Positions 44,236-53,384 of a DNA stretch of 64,000 bases are shown here, piece after piece (within the stretch, counting starts at the first letter, position 1; each line of letters opens with the position of its first letter). Position numbers and translations under genes: made by a program. The notes under the pieces are model-generated. The model was not told the origin of the DNA. It was given only the letters and a program-made list of their open reading frames with translations, and made no database searches. The stretch covers positions 2,046,001-2,110,000 of the forward strand of contig NZ_CP114542.1 of the NCBI RefSeq assembly GCF_027271155.1, written 5' to 3'. The DNA is from Brevundimonas subvibrioides (GTDB lineage Bacteria; Pseudomonadota; Alphaproteobacteria; Caulobacterales; Caulobacteraceae).

Positions 44236-44619
44236 TTCAGAAGCCTGAGTGGAGGCGATTATTAGTGCCATCCGAGGGTCCCGTTGCGTTCGGAACATTT
44301 GTGTTACTTTGCACCGATGGCGTGGTCCCTGCCCCTGCCCATTGAGCACCGCGCAGAAGCACGCGCCCTGCCCTTCGACCTAGCGAGCGTCCCTCATTGG
44401 ATTTGACCGGATCTACACTGAGGTAGGTAGCAGTGGCGTTGCGCCAGGAACGGACGTTCCCTGCCCCTGCCCGTTTTGCGCCTAACGGCCATTCCGCGAA
44501 ATGGAACCGTGAGTTCGCTGACTGACAGCGCTCTATTCCGTCACTCGCGGTTGCAGACTTCAGTTTAGCCGATAACGTGACTCGGCTTGGAGTTGTCTCC
44601 GGCACGAGGGGTTGGGTAG
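44236..44619. other. Intergenic region with one repeat copy
   Basis: No gene visible. ~44300-44426 is a copy of the dispersed repeat, and a second partial block with CCCTGCCCCTGCCCGTTTTG lies at ~44459. A GAGGGG ribosome site precedes the TTG start of the MutL-like gene. Confidence 0.45.
44300..44426 (+). repeat. Dispersed island repeat, copy D
   Basis: Blocks GCGTGGTCCCTGCCCCTGCC, GAGCACCGCGCAGAAGCACG, CCCTGCCCTTCGA and a final CATTGGATTTGACCGGATCT then ACACTGAGG, matching copy C in order and spacing. It lies ~195 bases before the MutL-like gene. Confidence 0.6.
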
Positions 44620-46077
44620 TTGAGATTCAAGGAAAATCCGCCAGATGCGGCGGCTCTGATGACGTCCGCGCGCAGCTTCGGTAATTACGATCTGCCGGGC
44701 GCAATTGCAGACCTGATCGACAACAGCATCAAGGCGAAGGCGAACCAGGTCAGCATCAGTTGCCTGTTCAATGCCGGCAACCCGACACTCAGCGTCGTGG
44801 ACAATGGCCATGGCATGTTGGCTGAGGAGCTCGAGGCAGCCATGCGTCCCGCCTCCACAAACCCCGCGACAGAGCGCTCAGTTGATGATCTGGGCCGGTT
44901 TGGTTGGGGGATGAAATCAGCCTCCTTTTCTCAGTGTCGCCGACTTACGGTGATCTCGCGCCAACGCGGAATGCTGTCTGCGGCCACCTGGGATCTGGAC
45001 GACATCGATGGCTGGCGCATGGCGGTCTATGAGGAAGAAGAAGCGTCGGCGCTGGTCCGCGGGCTCCCGAGCATAGCCGACGGTACAGAAATCCATTGGG
45101 AAAAGTGCGACCGCCTGTCCGAGAATGGCACCCTCGGAGAGGACACGTTCAACGATCTCGTGTCCTACACCCGCGCCCGGCTGGAGCTGATCTTCCACAA
45201 GTTCCTGGCGGGGTTGGACGGCGCACCCAAACTGGCGATCAGGGTCAACGGACTGCCACTCGAAGCCTACGACCCCTTCTACCGCTCCCACCCGGCGACC
45301 CAGCCACTGGAGAAGGAAGATCTCCCACTGAGCGGCGCGCTGATCCGGATCAGCCCCTTCGTGCTACCCCATTACTCCAAGCTCAAGCTGTCGGAGCACG
45401 ACCGCCTCGGGGGTGAGGACGGGTTTCTCCGGAATCAGGGGTTCTACGTTTATCGCAACCACCGCCTGATCATTCACGGCACCTGGTTCCGGCTCGCCAA
45501 GTACGGCGAGCTTTCCCAACTGGTGCGGATCTCCGTCGATATTCCCAACTCGCTGGATGACGTCTGGAAAATTACAGTCGACAAGTCCGACGCCCAGCTG
45601 CCTGCAGCTCTGCGAAAGAGACTATCCCAGATCGTCGAGAAGCTTCGCGGTCAGGCATCGAGGGTCTACCAGGCCAAGGGCGCAAAGATCGACAAACCGG
45701 GCGTGACCCACGTGTGGTCCCGGACCATCCGCCAAAACGAGATCCGGTACTCGGTAAACCGCGACCACTCGCTCATTGCCGCGGTGCTGGAGGCCGACGA
45801 GACCGGGCGCGTGTCGGCCTTGTTGAAGCTGGTGGAGCAGGCCTTCCCGGTCGGAAGCTTCGCCCAGGACGCTTCGATCAACATCTCGCGCATCCACCAG
45901 ACGGAGGCCGATCCAAGGCGGCTGATCGAGCTGGCAGAAACCGTGGCCGTCGCGACCTTGGCAGAAGTCGGGGACATGAAAGAGATGGCGCGAGTGATGA
46001 AGCAGCAGGAGCCCTTTGCAAGCAGCTGGGCTCTCATTGAAGATCATTTCAAGAGTAAGGGCTGGAAAGTTGCCTGA
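44620..46077 (+). CDS. MutL-like GHKL ATPase (MZA-type system)
   Basis: 485 residues. GHKL/HSP90-type ATPase: N-motif PGAIADLIDNSIKA (~28-41), G1 motif SVVDNGHGM (~60), G2 region GRFGWGMKSASFS (~90), then a transducer-like domain (RVNGLPLEAYDP, FYVYRNHRLIIHGTWF). No C-terminal MutL endonuclease domain. First gene of a four-gene operon with Z1, PD-(D/E)XK and AIPR genes, the composition of the MutL-Z1-DUF-AIPR (MZA) anti-phage system. TTG start behind GAGGGG; it is the only usable start in frame. Confidence 0.82.
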   Translation: MRFKENPPDAAALMTSARSFGNYDLPGAIADLIDNSIKAKANQVSISCLFNAGNPTLSVVDNGHGMLAEELEAAMRPASTNPATERSVDDLGRFGWGMKSASFSQCRRLTVISRQRGMLSAATWDLDDIDGWRMAVYEEEEASALVRGLPSIADGTEIHWEKCDRLSENGTLGEDTFNDLVSYTRARLELIFHKFLAGLDGAPKLAIRVNGLPLEAYDPFYRSHPATQPLEKEDLPLSGALIRISPFVLPHYSKLKLSEHDRLGGEDGFLRNQGFYVYRNHRLIIHGTWFRLAKYGELSQLVRISVDIPNSLDDVWKITVDKSDAQLPAALRKRLSQIVEKLRGQASRVYQAKGAKIDKPGVTHVWSRTIRQNEIRYSVNRDHSLIAAVLEADETGRVSALLKLVEQAFPVGSFAQDASINISRIHQTEADPRRLIELAETVAVATLAEVGDMKEMARVMKQQEPFASSWALIEDHFKSKGWKVA

Positions 46078-48769
46078 TTTCAACGCCGAGTTAGCGTTCT
46101 ATCGTACCCGGATCAGCACGAACTATGCCGACGCGCTGAGCTCCAGCGGCGCGCTTCCCGCAGAGGCGATTGACCAGTCGCTCGAGTTCAACCCGTTTGG
46201 CCTGTCTGACGATGATCTCGCCCAGATTGCTCGCCAGTTGAGGGCAAGCTTCGCGGTCCAGCAAACCGTCGGCCATTCAATCACCAAAGGCTATACGCCC
46301 TGGCTGCGACAGAGGTCGGATATCGACTTCTGGTACTGGCGGCGCCTGCAGCGCTTTTACCTGGAGACGGGCGCCCTGCCCCCGCATGTGGTCGGCGTTC
46401 TGGATCGCGTGACCTCGGAGGTCCTGGACTACAGCGGAAACCCCGTCGAACCGGGCTCATGGTCAAGGCGTGGCATGGTCCTGGGTCACGTCCAGTCCGG
46501 TAAAACGACGAACTATTCGGCCCTGATCTGCAAGGCAGCAGACGCAGGCTACAAGGTCATCATCCTTCTGGCCGGCATCACCAACTCGCTGCGGGCCCAG
46601 ACGCAGGAGCGGATCGACGAAGCCTTCATCGGCCGCAAGGCGCTCTTCGGGGCGGCGACTATTGAACGGCTGCCGATTGTCAATTTCGCCCAAGGCTTCC
46701 GGGAGCCGGCCTTCGGGACCACGCGGGACCAGGACTTCAATCGCGACCGGGCGACCGGCTACGGCGTCACCTTCGATGCCCTGCGTGAACCCGTCATCTT
46801 CGTCCTGAAGAAGAACAAGCACTCATTGGAGAGTCTGCGAGACTGGGTCGCCAACCAGGCTCGCGGCGGCCGAATTGATCAGCCGCTCCTGCTGATTGAT
46901 GACGAGGCTGACAACGCATCGGTCAACACCTCGAAGGACCCTAACGGGACGACCACCATCAATAGGGCGATCCGGGAGGTTCTCGGCCTGTTCAGCAGGT
47001 CGACCTACGTGGGCTACACCGCGACGCCTTTCGCCAACATCTTCATCGACCCCGAAACGGAAGATGAGATGCTGAGGGACGATCTGTTCCCGAGGCACTT
47101 CATCAAGGCGCTGGACCCGCCAAACAACTATGTGGGCGCAGAGGCGGTGTTCGCACCAACCGGGCGTCTAAGAGAGCGGATGATTCGTGTGGTCTCCGAC
47201 TACCAGGACGTTCTTCCGCTTAAACACAAACGCAGCGAATCGTTGCCTTCCCTTCCGCCATCGCTGGTGGACGCGGTTCGGGCCTTTGTACTGGCCCGCG
47301 CCATCCGGGTTCGCGCAGGCGACGGGGCAAAGCATGCGTCGATGATGATCAACGTTAGCCGCTTTAACGACGTGCAGGAGCGGGTGTTTGGTCTGGTCTA
47401 CAGCCAGCTTGAAAAGATCCGCCAGGCGATCACGGTGAACTCCATGGCCGGCGAAGCAGGCTGGCGTGACCTCGAGCTTCAGGCCCTCGCCGGAGTTTTT
47501 GATGCGGAGTTTGCGACTGAAGAGCTGACGCTGGCCGACCTCGTCCCGCATCTGTTCGAGGCCGTCCGGACCATCGAGGTTCGGACCGTCAACATGAAGG
47601 GTGGCGAGCTCGACTACTCGAGACATGCCGCCGAGGGCCTGCACGTTATCGCCATCGGCGGCCTGGCGCTTTCGCGCGGCCTGACTCTCGAGGGCCTCAT
47701 GATATCCTACATCCTTCGGAACACGGCGGCTTCCGATACCCTCATGCAGATGGCCCGGTGGTTTGGCTACCGACCCGGCTACGAAAAGATCTGCCGCCTT
47801 TATCTGCCCCAGTCATCCCTCGATCACTACGAGTACATCGAGGAGGCCATCGAAGAACTCCGCGATGAGATCAAGCGGATGGAGAAATCTGGCCAAACCC
47901 CCGAACAGTTCGGTCTGAAAGTCCGCGAAAGCCCTACCGCGCTTCGAATCACGGCCGCCAACAAGATGCGGTCGGCAAGGCCATTGATGCTGGCTCAGGA
48001 CTATTCCGAGAGGCACATCGAGGGGCATGTCCTTTTCAACGACCAGACCATCAATGCCGCCAATCTTCGCGAAGTCGGGAGCTTCCTTGAGGCGCTTGGC
48101 CCCTGCACCAACGCGCTTGGGGTCAGCGACCCATCGATGGCTCGGGATCTGCCCGCGAATAGGGCCTGGCTTGCAACCGATGGCTGGCGCGTTCTGGATC
48201 TGATCAGGAAGTTCCAGTTTCCCCCGGCTCAGGGCGATCTCGGCCGAATCACGGCCGATACGTCCCTGTTTGCTGACTATGTCGCCGATCGCATTGGTCA
48301 GGAGCTGGCGCAATGGGACGTCATATTGCCGCTCAACAGCCTGAAGACTGCTGAGAGGGCGACACCCTTCGCAACCTTGGGCCCCCTCAGATTGCGGTCA
48401 CGCACCACAGGAGCGACGGATGAGCGCGGCTATCACGTCACTGGGGGAAAAAACCGTGTCGCCGACAAGAACGACGCCAGACTTTTGCTCCCGGCTGACC
48501 GCTCGCCGCCCGATACGGGCCTGAGCGGCGACCGCGCCTACTGCGCCCTCCGGGATCGCCCGCTTCTGATCATCCACTTATTCCACATCGGACCGGCGCC
48601 GTCCGAGAAGCTCGACCTGTCGAACCCGGTGATCTCGCTCAGCTTCTGCCTGCCCGGGACGGGCATCAAGCCGGTCGAACGCTCCTACCAGGTCAACAAA
48701 GTCTACCAGCGACAACTCGAACTCTTCGCGACGGAAGAGGACGACGACGAGGCAATCACCAATGGCTGA
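46070..48769 (+). CDS. Z1-domain ATPase/helicase-like protein (MZA-type system)
   Basis: 899 residues. P-loop NTPase with Walker A GHVQSGKTTNYSALICKAAD (~140-160), Walker B LLLIDDEADNASVN, then SRSTYVGYTATPFANIFIDP and the Z1 core VIAIGGLALSRGLTLEGLMI, SYILRNTAASDTLMQMARWF and GYRPGYEKICRLYLP, a superfamily-2-like fold. Z1 proteins co-occur with MutL-like, REase-fold and AIPR proteins. TTG (start LPDFNAEL) overlaps the MutL-like stop by eight bases with AAGGG upstream; no ATG precedes the P-loop. Confidence 0.88.
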   Translation: MPDFNAELAFYRTRISTNYADALSSSGALPAEAIDQSLEFNPFGLSDDDLAQIARQLRASFAVQQTVGHSITKGYTPWLRQRSDIDFWYWRRLQRFYLETGALPPHVVGVLDRVTSEVLDYSGNPVEPGSWSRRGMVLGHVQSGKTTNYSALICKAADAGYKVIILLAGITNSLRAQTQERIDEAFIGRKALFGAATIERLPIVNFAQGFREPAFGTTRDQDFNRDRATGYGVTFDALREPVIFVLKKNKHSLESLRDWVANQARGGRIDQPLLLIDDEADNASVNTSKDPNGTTTINRAIREVLGLFSRSTYVGYTATPFANIFIDPETEDEMLRDDLFPRHFIKALDPPNNYVGAEAVFAPTGRLRERMIRVVSDYQDVLPLKHKRSESLPSLPPSLVDAVRAFVLARAIRVRAGDGAKHASMMINVSRFNDVQERVFGLVYSQLEKIRQAITVNSMAGEAGWRDLELQALAGVFDAEFATEELTLADLVPHLFEAVRTIEVRTVNMKGGELDYSRHAAEGLHVIAIGGLALSRGLTLEGLMISYILRNTAASDTLMQMARWFGYRPGYEKICRLYLPQSSLDHYEYIEEAIEELRDEIKRMEKSGQTPEQFGLKVRESPTALRITAANKMRSARPLMLAQDYSERHIEGHVLFNDQTINAANLREVGSFLEALGPCTNALGVSDPSMARDLPANRAWLATDGWRVLDLIRKFQFPPAQGDLGRITADTSLFADYVADRIGQELAQWDVILPLNSLKTAERATPFATLGPLRLRSRTTGATDERGYHVTGGKNRVADKNDARLLLPADRSPPDTGLSGDRAYCALRDRPLLIIHLFHIGPAPSEKLDLSNPVISLSFCLPGTGIKPVERSYQVNKVYQRQLELFATEEDDDEAITNG

Positions 48770-49739
48770 TCAATGGGACACCATTCCGCGGGCCGCCGCG
48801 GCCGGGAGCCGAACAGAGCGTCTCGCCGATCCAGAACACGCGCTCGACTTCTTTCGGGGCCGTGACTTTGAAGGCCGGCATCTGTTCTGGCTCAGTGTCG
48901 ACTGGCAGGGCGACGAGTTGCCGAAGTGCCCCACCCTTTCAGGCATTGAGGCCGAGTGCCAACCGGAAGGCGCCGGGACCCGGTTGACTCTGGCGTTGCG
49001 CGATAGCGGTCAGCTCGAAGTTTTCGCGGCGCTTTGCGCCAACCTTATGGACGCAACACGACACCTGACGTCCGAAGGTGGCAAGCAAGCTCTGCATGTC
49101 GTGGTCGCTCGCCTTCGGCGGTGGCAGGAACTCCTCGGCCGGCGGCGCGACAACATCCTCACGCGGCAGGCGATCATCGGGCTAGTGGGCGAACTTCTCG
49201 TCTTTCGCGACCAGGTCCTGTCACGGCTGCCGGCAGGCGAAGCGGCGCTGTGCTGGAGAGGTCCCTTTTCCGATGAGCAGGATTTTGTTTTCGGCGGACG
49301 CATCCTAGAGGTGAAGACCCAGCTCGCCACCGCGGACCGGCGTTTCCAGATCGCGTCGGAGCATCAGCTCGACACGACGTCCGGCCCGATCACGCTGGTC
49401 CACCAGTTGATCGGCGCCGGTGCCAATGATCCGGCGGCACGCTCGCTGAATGAGCTGGTGGCTGAAATCAGCAGCACGATCAGGGAGCGATCGCCCGACG
49501 CGCTCGACCTGTTCAATGCCGGCATCATCGAAGTCGGCTATGTCGTGAGGTCCGAGTACGACGCAGAAGCCTGGGCTCCCGCTGGCTTGCGCGTCTATGA
49601 GATCCTCGACGGATTTCCCCGCATTGCCGCGCGTGGCCTCCCGGCTGGCATATCCCGCGTGCAGTACGAGGTCAGCCTCTCGTTCTGCGGTGACTTCGAG
49701 CGTCCCATCGAGTGGCTGGAGAAGGTTGTTCTCGGATGA
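48762..49739 (+). CDS. PD-(D/E)XK motif protein, DUF4420 (MZA-type system)
   Basis: 325 residues. REase-like core GLVGELLVFRDQVLSR, then GPFSDEQDFVFGGRILEVKT carrying the E, D and ExK catalytic pattern (~150-195), and IASEHQLDTTSGPITLVHQL. This is the DUF4420/PF14390 type associated with Z1 and AIPR genes. It overlaps the Z1 gene by eight bases and its stop overlaps the AIPR start (ATGA). Presumed nuclease effector of the system. Confidence 0.85.
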   Translation: MADQWDTIPRAAAAGSRTERLADPEHALDFFRGRDFEGRHLFWLSVDWQGDELPKCPTLSGIEAECQPEGAGTRLTLALRDSGQLEVFAALCANLMDATRHLTSEGGKQALHVVVARLRRWQELLGRRRDNILTRQAIIGLVGELLVFRDQVLSRLPAGEAALCWRGPFSDEQDFVFGGRILEVKTQLATADRRFQIASEHQLDTTSGPITLVHQLIGAGANDPAARSLNELVAEISSTIRERSPDALDLFNAGIIEVGYVVRSEYDAEAWAPAGLRVYEILDGFPRIAARGLPAGISRVQYEVSLSFCGDFERPIEWLEKVVLG

Positions 49740-51838
49740 TCCAGGACGATATCGGCGATCCATTTGACCAATTCTGGAACGACCTGCTCCTCGAGGCTGA
49801 CGCTACCGGTGATTCACAGAACGAGGCCTTCTTCCGCCTCTATTCCGGGCTGGCAGCCGAGAACGGTGACTGTCTTGATCTGACCTACATGCCGGCGCGC
49901 AGGGAGGGCCGCGGGGGCTTTCAGATCGACGGATATGCGATCGACACCGACCGGGGCGAGCTGCAGATCGCGATCTGCGATCTCCAAGCGGATCGCTCCC
50001 TTCAGACCCTGAATGCCGCCGATCTGCAGAGCCTCATCGGCCGCGCGGTTCGGTTCTGTGAACTGACTGCTGACCCGCGCTTCCTGGTCGAACTCGATGA
50101 AGCCAGCCCTGCGTGGGAGGTCGCCTACCATATCCGTGAGGCACGCCCGCAGATCCGCCGGATCCGGTGTCTCGTCTTCACCAACGCACGTCTCTCGATG
50201 CGAAGGAAGGTGATCGAAGCCACTGAAATCCTCGGGGTCGAGGCCGCGATCAATGTGATGGATTTTAGCCGCTACAGCGACATGCTGCTCGCCCAGGCTG
50301 GCTTCGATCCCATCGAGATCGACATCGAGGAACTGAACAAGGGGCCGCTGCCCTGCCTGCAGGCCCATCTACCCGAGGGAGACTACCGGTCGTTCCTGGT
50401 GGTCATGCCCGCCGAGCTGCTGGCCAATCTTTACGGGCTCTACAATACACGCCTCATGGAACAGAACGTTCGAACGTTCCTGCAGGTCAAAACCAAGGTC
50501 AACAAGGGCATCAATCAGACGATCCGGGAAGCCCCGGAGATGTTCTTCGCCTACAACAACGGCATCACCGCAACGGCAACAGACATCGGATTGACGGAGG
50601 GCGCGGAGGGAACATCTATCCGCACGATCAGCAATCTGCAGATCGTCAACGGCGGCCAGACGACGGCCTCGCTCCTTCAGGCGAGGGACAAGAACGGGGC
50701 GGACCTCTCGGGCATCTTTGTCCAGATGAAGCTGTCGGTGGTCAGGCCGGAACTTGTCGAGACCATTGTCCCCAACATCTCCCGGTTCGCCAACACCCAG
50801 AACCGGATCAGCGAGACGGACTTCTTCTCCGGCCACCCCTTCCACGTCGAGCTCGAGAAGCTCTCCAAACAAATCAGCCCACCCGCTGCACCGGGCGAAC
50901 TTGTCGCCCGGTCATGGTTCTACGAGCGCGCACGGGGCCAGTATGCCAACGCAGTCGCGGCGCTCGCGGGCGCTGCGCGGCGCAAGTTCGAGGCGGAGTA
51001 TCCCCGCAAGCAGCTCATCAAGAAGACCGACCTCGCGAAGTACATGCTGTCCTACGCCTGCAAGCCACACATCGTCAGCCTCGGTGAGCAGAAATGCTTC
51101 AAGCCCTTCGCCGATGAAATCAAAGATCTGTGGGAGAAGAACAAGGACCAATTCAACGAGACCTACTTCAAGCACGCGATCGGCCAAACCATCCTCTTCA
51201 GATACGTGGACGAGATGATTGGCCGGTCTGAGTGGTACCGGGTACACCGGGTGGATAAGGCGGCCACTGTCACCTACTCCATCGCTTGGCTCCTGAACCA
51301 TTTGCGGCAGAACCACGGTCAGGAGCTCGATCTGGGACGGCTCTGGTCGGAACAGGGCGTTCCGAGGCAGGTCCAGCAGGCGCTGCAGGTCATCGCCCCG
51401 CGTGTTATCGACCGTATCCGAAGCACCCCCTACGAAAAAAAACGCGTTTCGGACTACGTCCGGGACCCGCGATGCTGGTTGGACGTGGCCAGCCTGGAAG
51501 TGGAGTTGGACGAGACCAGCCTGCTCAGCTGCTGCGTCTCCATCGAAGAGGCCAGAAACCTGGAACGGGATGCTGTACGCAAGCTGAAGGTCGACACCGA
51601 GATCGAGTTCGAAACGGTGCTCTTCCAGCTGATCCCGCGGGTTCCGCGCATCAGGGCGTTCGCGAAGTCCAAAAGGATTCTCTCCCCTTTGGCGGACAAG
51701 GCGTTGAGACAGTTGGAAACCCGCGCAGTTTCACTGTCGAAGTCGGATCGAAACGCTCTCAAGAATCTGTTCGAACGCATCGACGCTGTGGGCGGCGGTG
51801 AGCTGATCAGTCTGGGGGCTCTCTCCGCCGCAGAGTAG
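49736..51838 (+). CDS. AIPR-family protein (MZA-type system)
   Basis: 700 residues. The AIPR (abortive-infection phage-resistance) core includes NTRLMEQNVRTFLQVKTKVN, KGINQTIREAPEMFFAYNNG, ITATATDI and LQIVNGGQTTASLLQARDKN, followed by FANTQNRISETDFFSGHPFH. The N-terminal ~200 residues (QNEAFFRLYSGLAAENGD, GGFQIDGYAIDTDRGELQ) are REase-like in layout. ATG overlaps the preceding stop. Last gene of the operon; a decayed IS6 transposase follows immediately. Confidence 0.88.
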   Translation: MIQDDIGDPFDQFWNDLLLEADATGDSQNEAFFRLYSGLAAENGDCLDLTYMPARREGRGGFQIDGYAIDTDRGELQIAICDLQADRSLQTLNAADLQSLIGRAVRFCELTADPRFLVELDEASPAWEVAYHIREARPQIRRIRCLVFTNARLSMRRKVIEATEILGVEAAINVMDFSRYSDMLLAQAGFDPIEIDIEELNKGPLPCLQAHLPEGDYRSFLVVMPAELLANLYGLYNTRLMEQNVRTFLQVKTKVNKGINQTIREAPEMFFAYNNGITATATDIGLTEGAEGTSIRTISNLQIVNGGQTTASLLQARDKNGADLSGIFVQMKLSVVRPELVETIVPNISRFANTQNRISETDFFSGHPFHVELEKLSKQISPPAAPGELVARSWFYERARGQYANAVAALAGAARRKFEAEYPRKQLIKKTDLAKYMLSYACKPHIVSLGEQKCFKPFADEIKDLWEKNKDQFNETYFKHAIGQTILFRYVDEMIGRSEWYRVHRVDKAATVTYSIAWLLNHLRQNHGQELDLGRLWSEQGVPRQVQQALQVIAPRVIDRIRSTPYEKKRVSDYVRDPRCWLDVASLEVELDETSLLSCCVSIEEARNLERDAVRKLKVDTEIEFETVLFQLIPRVPRIRAFAKSKRILSPLADKALRQLETRAVSLSKSDRNALKNLFERIDAVGGGELISLGALSAAE

Positions 51839-51842
51839 CCGG

Positions 51843-51985
51843 GCGCGTTCGACAATTCGCCGGAGACGATCCGGACGGTCGTCATGATGAACGCGAGGTA
51901 GCCGCTGTCTCTGCGTACTTCAGTCGACCTGCTGGCTGGTCGCGGCATCGACATCTGCCACGAGATGGTCAGGCTCTGGCGCCCT
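51843..51985 (+). pseudogene. IS6-family transposase fossil
   Basis: Plus-strand translation AFDNSPETIRTVVMMNAR, stop, PLSLRTSVDLLAGRGIDICH and EMVRLW aligns with the N-terminus of the IS6 transposase at 62.9 kb (SSPEVIHTVVMM, KYPLSRRNVEDLLAERGIDI). An in-frame stop and substitutions show decay; the catalytic domain is missing. It begins about ten bases after the AIPR stop. Confidence 0.75.
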
Positions 51986-51992
51986 TCTGATG

Positions 51993-53384
51993 TCAGTCTG
52001 AGGCGCCCACGACCACGCCCCGGTGGGGGCAGGTATGACGGCTGAGGATCAGGGAGCGGCCATCGAGGACGAGGTGAAAGCCCTCGTTCTGAGGGGCGAT
52101 CTCCACTGTTCCATAGTGCAGCTGGCGGTGATGGTTGGCGCAAACGGTGATGACGTTCTGCGGCCCCAGCGCGCCGGGAGCCAGGCTGGCCACCGGCAGG
52201 ACGTGATGGGCCTCAACGTAGGGCACGCCATTCCGCTTGCGGAACCCCAGAGGAGGCAGACCCAGCGCCTCGCACACCTGACACCGATAGCCGTTGGCGC
52301 GCTTGACCAGGTTCCCGACCCCGCCGCGCTCGATGGCCGCGCTCAGACGATGCTTCACCTTCGGCGGCGCGTCGCGGTAGCGCTGCCGCAGCGCCTCCAG
52401 CTCCGCCGGATCAACGGTGGCGATCGGGGCCGTCGGGGCCGGCGGCCCGGTCCAGCCGTCCGGATCGCCGCCCGCCTTCCCCGTCACCGAACCGGCGCCG
52501 GACACCAGCGCCTCGGCGAGCGCCGCCAGCGACGCGGCGGCGACCTGCAGGCGCAGGGTGATGCGTTTGGTGGTGTTGCCACTGGTCCCCTCCGGGCGGC
52601 CGACGCGCGCGCCGGCGCGGCCGAGAGCCAATCGCAGCGTCCGCGGCGAGACATCCGTCAGCGGCAGCGGCCAGGCGAAGGGTCGCGGGTCGAGAGCCAG
52701 ATCCAGACCCTCGGCCGCCGCGCGCCGCTCCGCCACCTGACTGGAGACCCGGGCGTTCAACACGATGGCGTCGAGGCGCTGCAGCCGGGCCAGAACCAGC
52801 TCGATCGCTGCGCCATAGTCCCGGTTGCGCCGCCGGCCGTCGGCGCATTCGAAGGTGAGCTCGGTAGACGGCACGTCGCCCGCAAGACTGAAGTCCGCCG
52901 CGAGCATCCGGCCCTCGTCGGTCCGCGCCCGAAGCAGTCCGGTCTCCGCGGCGGCGGGCGCGGAGGAACCTGAGCTTGGCGTCGCGGGTGCCCCGACGGC
53001 GGGTGGCGTCGGCCCCCGCGCCAGCACGGCCAGAACCGCCGCCTGAAGCTCGGCGTCGCTGCGTGGTCTCCATTCCCGCAACATCCGGCCCACCATGGTG
53101 TCGGCCCCCCGGGCGCGCTCCGGATCTCGGTCGATCCAGCCGATACGGCTGGAGTCGACGTGGGCGTCGAAGGCGTCTCGGGCGTTCTTGAGACTGTTGG
53201 CGAAACTCTCCAGCGTGCGGCCGTCTCCGAGCACGTCGAAGAAGCGCGCGTAAGCCTCGCGCCAGCTGTCGACCTCGAGCCACGCCGGCGGTCGATCGGC
53301 GCCGCCCTCGCGGTCGCCGCAGCGCGCCAGTGCATAGGCGACGAGCTGCATGTCCGGCGCGCGCTTGACCACCACCCGGCTCAA
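51993..53384 (-). CDS. HNH endonuclease (McrA-like)
   Basis: 463 residues. The C-terminal HNH domain (~370-445) has YRCQVCEALGLPPLGFRKRN, GVPYVEAHHVLPVASLAPGA and LGPQNVITVCANHHRQLHYG, with His-His catalytic pair, Asn and final His plus zinc cysteines. The N-terminal region (~25-120) and a middle domain (~170-320, FECADGRRRNRDYGAAIEL, LRLALGRAGARVGRP) are not recognised but could be target-recognition modules. TTG start overlaps the preceding gene's stop (TTGA). Third gene of an operon with a DUF2779 nuclease. Confidence 0.85.
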   Translation of the reverse strand: MSRVVVKRAPDMQLVAYALARCGDREGGADRPPAWLEVDSWREAYARFFDVLGDGRTLESFANSLKNARDAFDAHVDSSRIGWIDRDPERARGADTMVGRMLREWRPRSDAELQAAVLAVLARGPTPPAVGAPATPSSGSSAPAAAETGLLRARTDEGRMLAADFSLAGDVPSTELTFECADGRRRNRDYGAAIELVLARLQRLDAIVLNARVSSQVAERRAAAEGLDLALDPRPFAWPLPLTDVSPRTLRLALGRAGARVGRPEGTSGNTTKRITLRLQVAAASLAALAEALVSGAGSVTGKAGGDPDGWTGPPAPTAPIATVDPAELEALRQRYRDAPPKVKHRLSAAIERGGVGNLVKRANGYRCQVCEALGLPPLGFRKRNGVPYVEAHHVLPVASLAPGALGPQNVITVCANHHRQLHYGTVEIAPQNEGFHLVLDGRSLILSRHTCPHRGVVVGASD

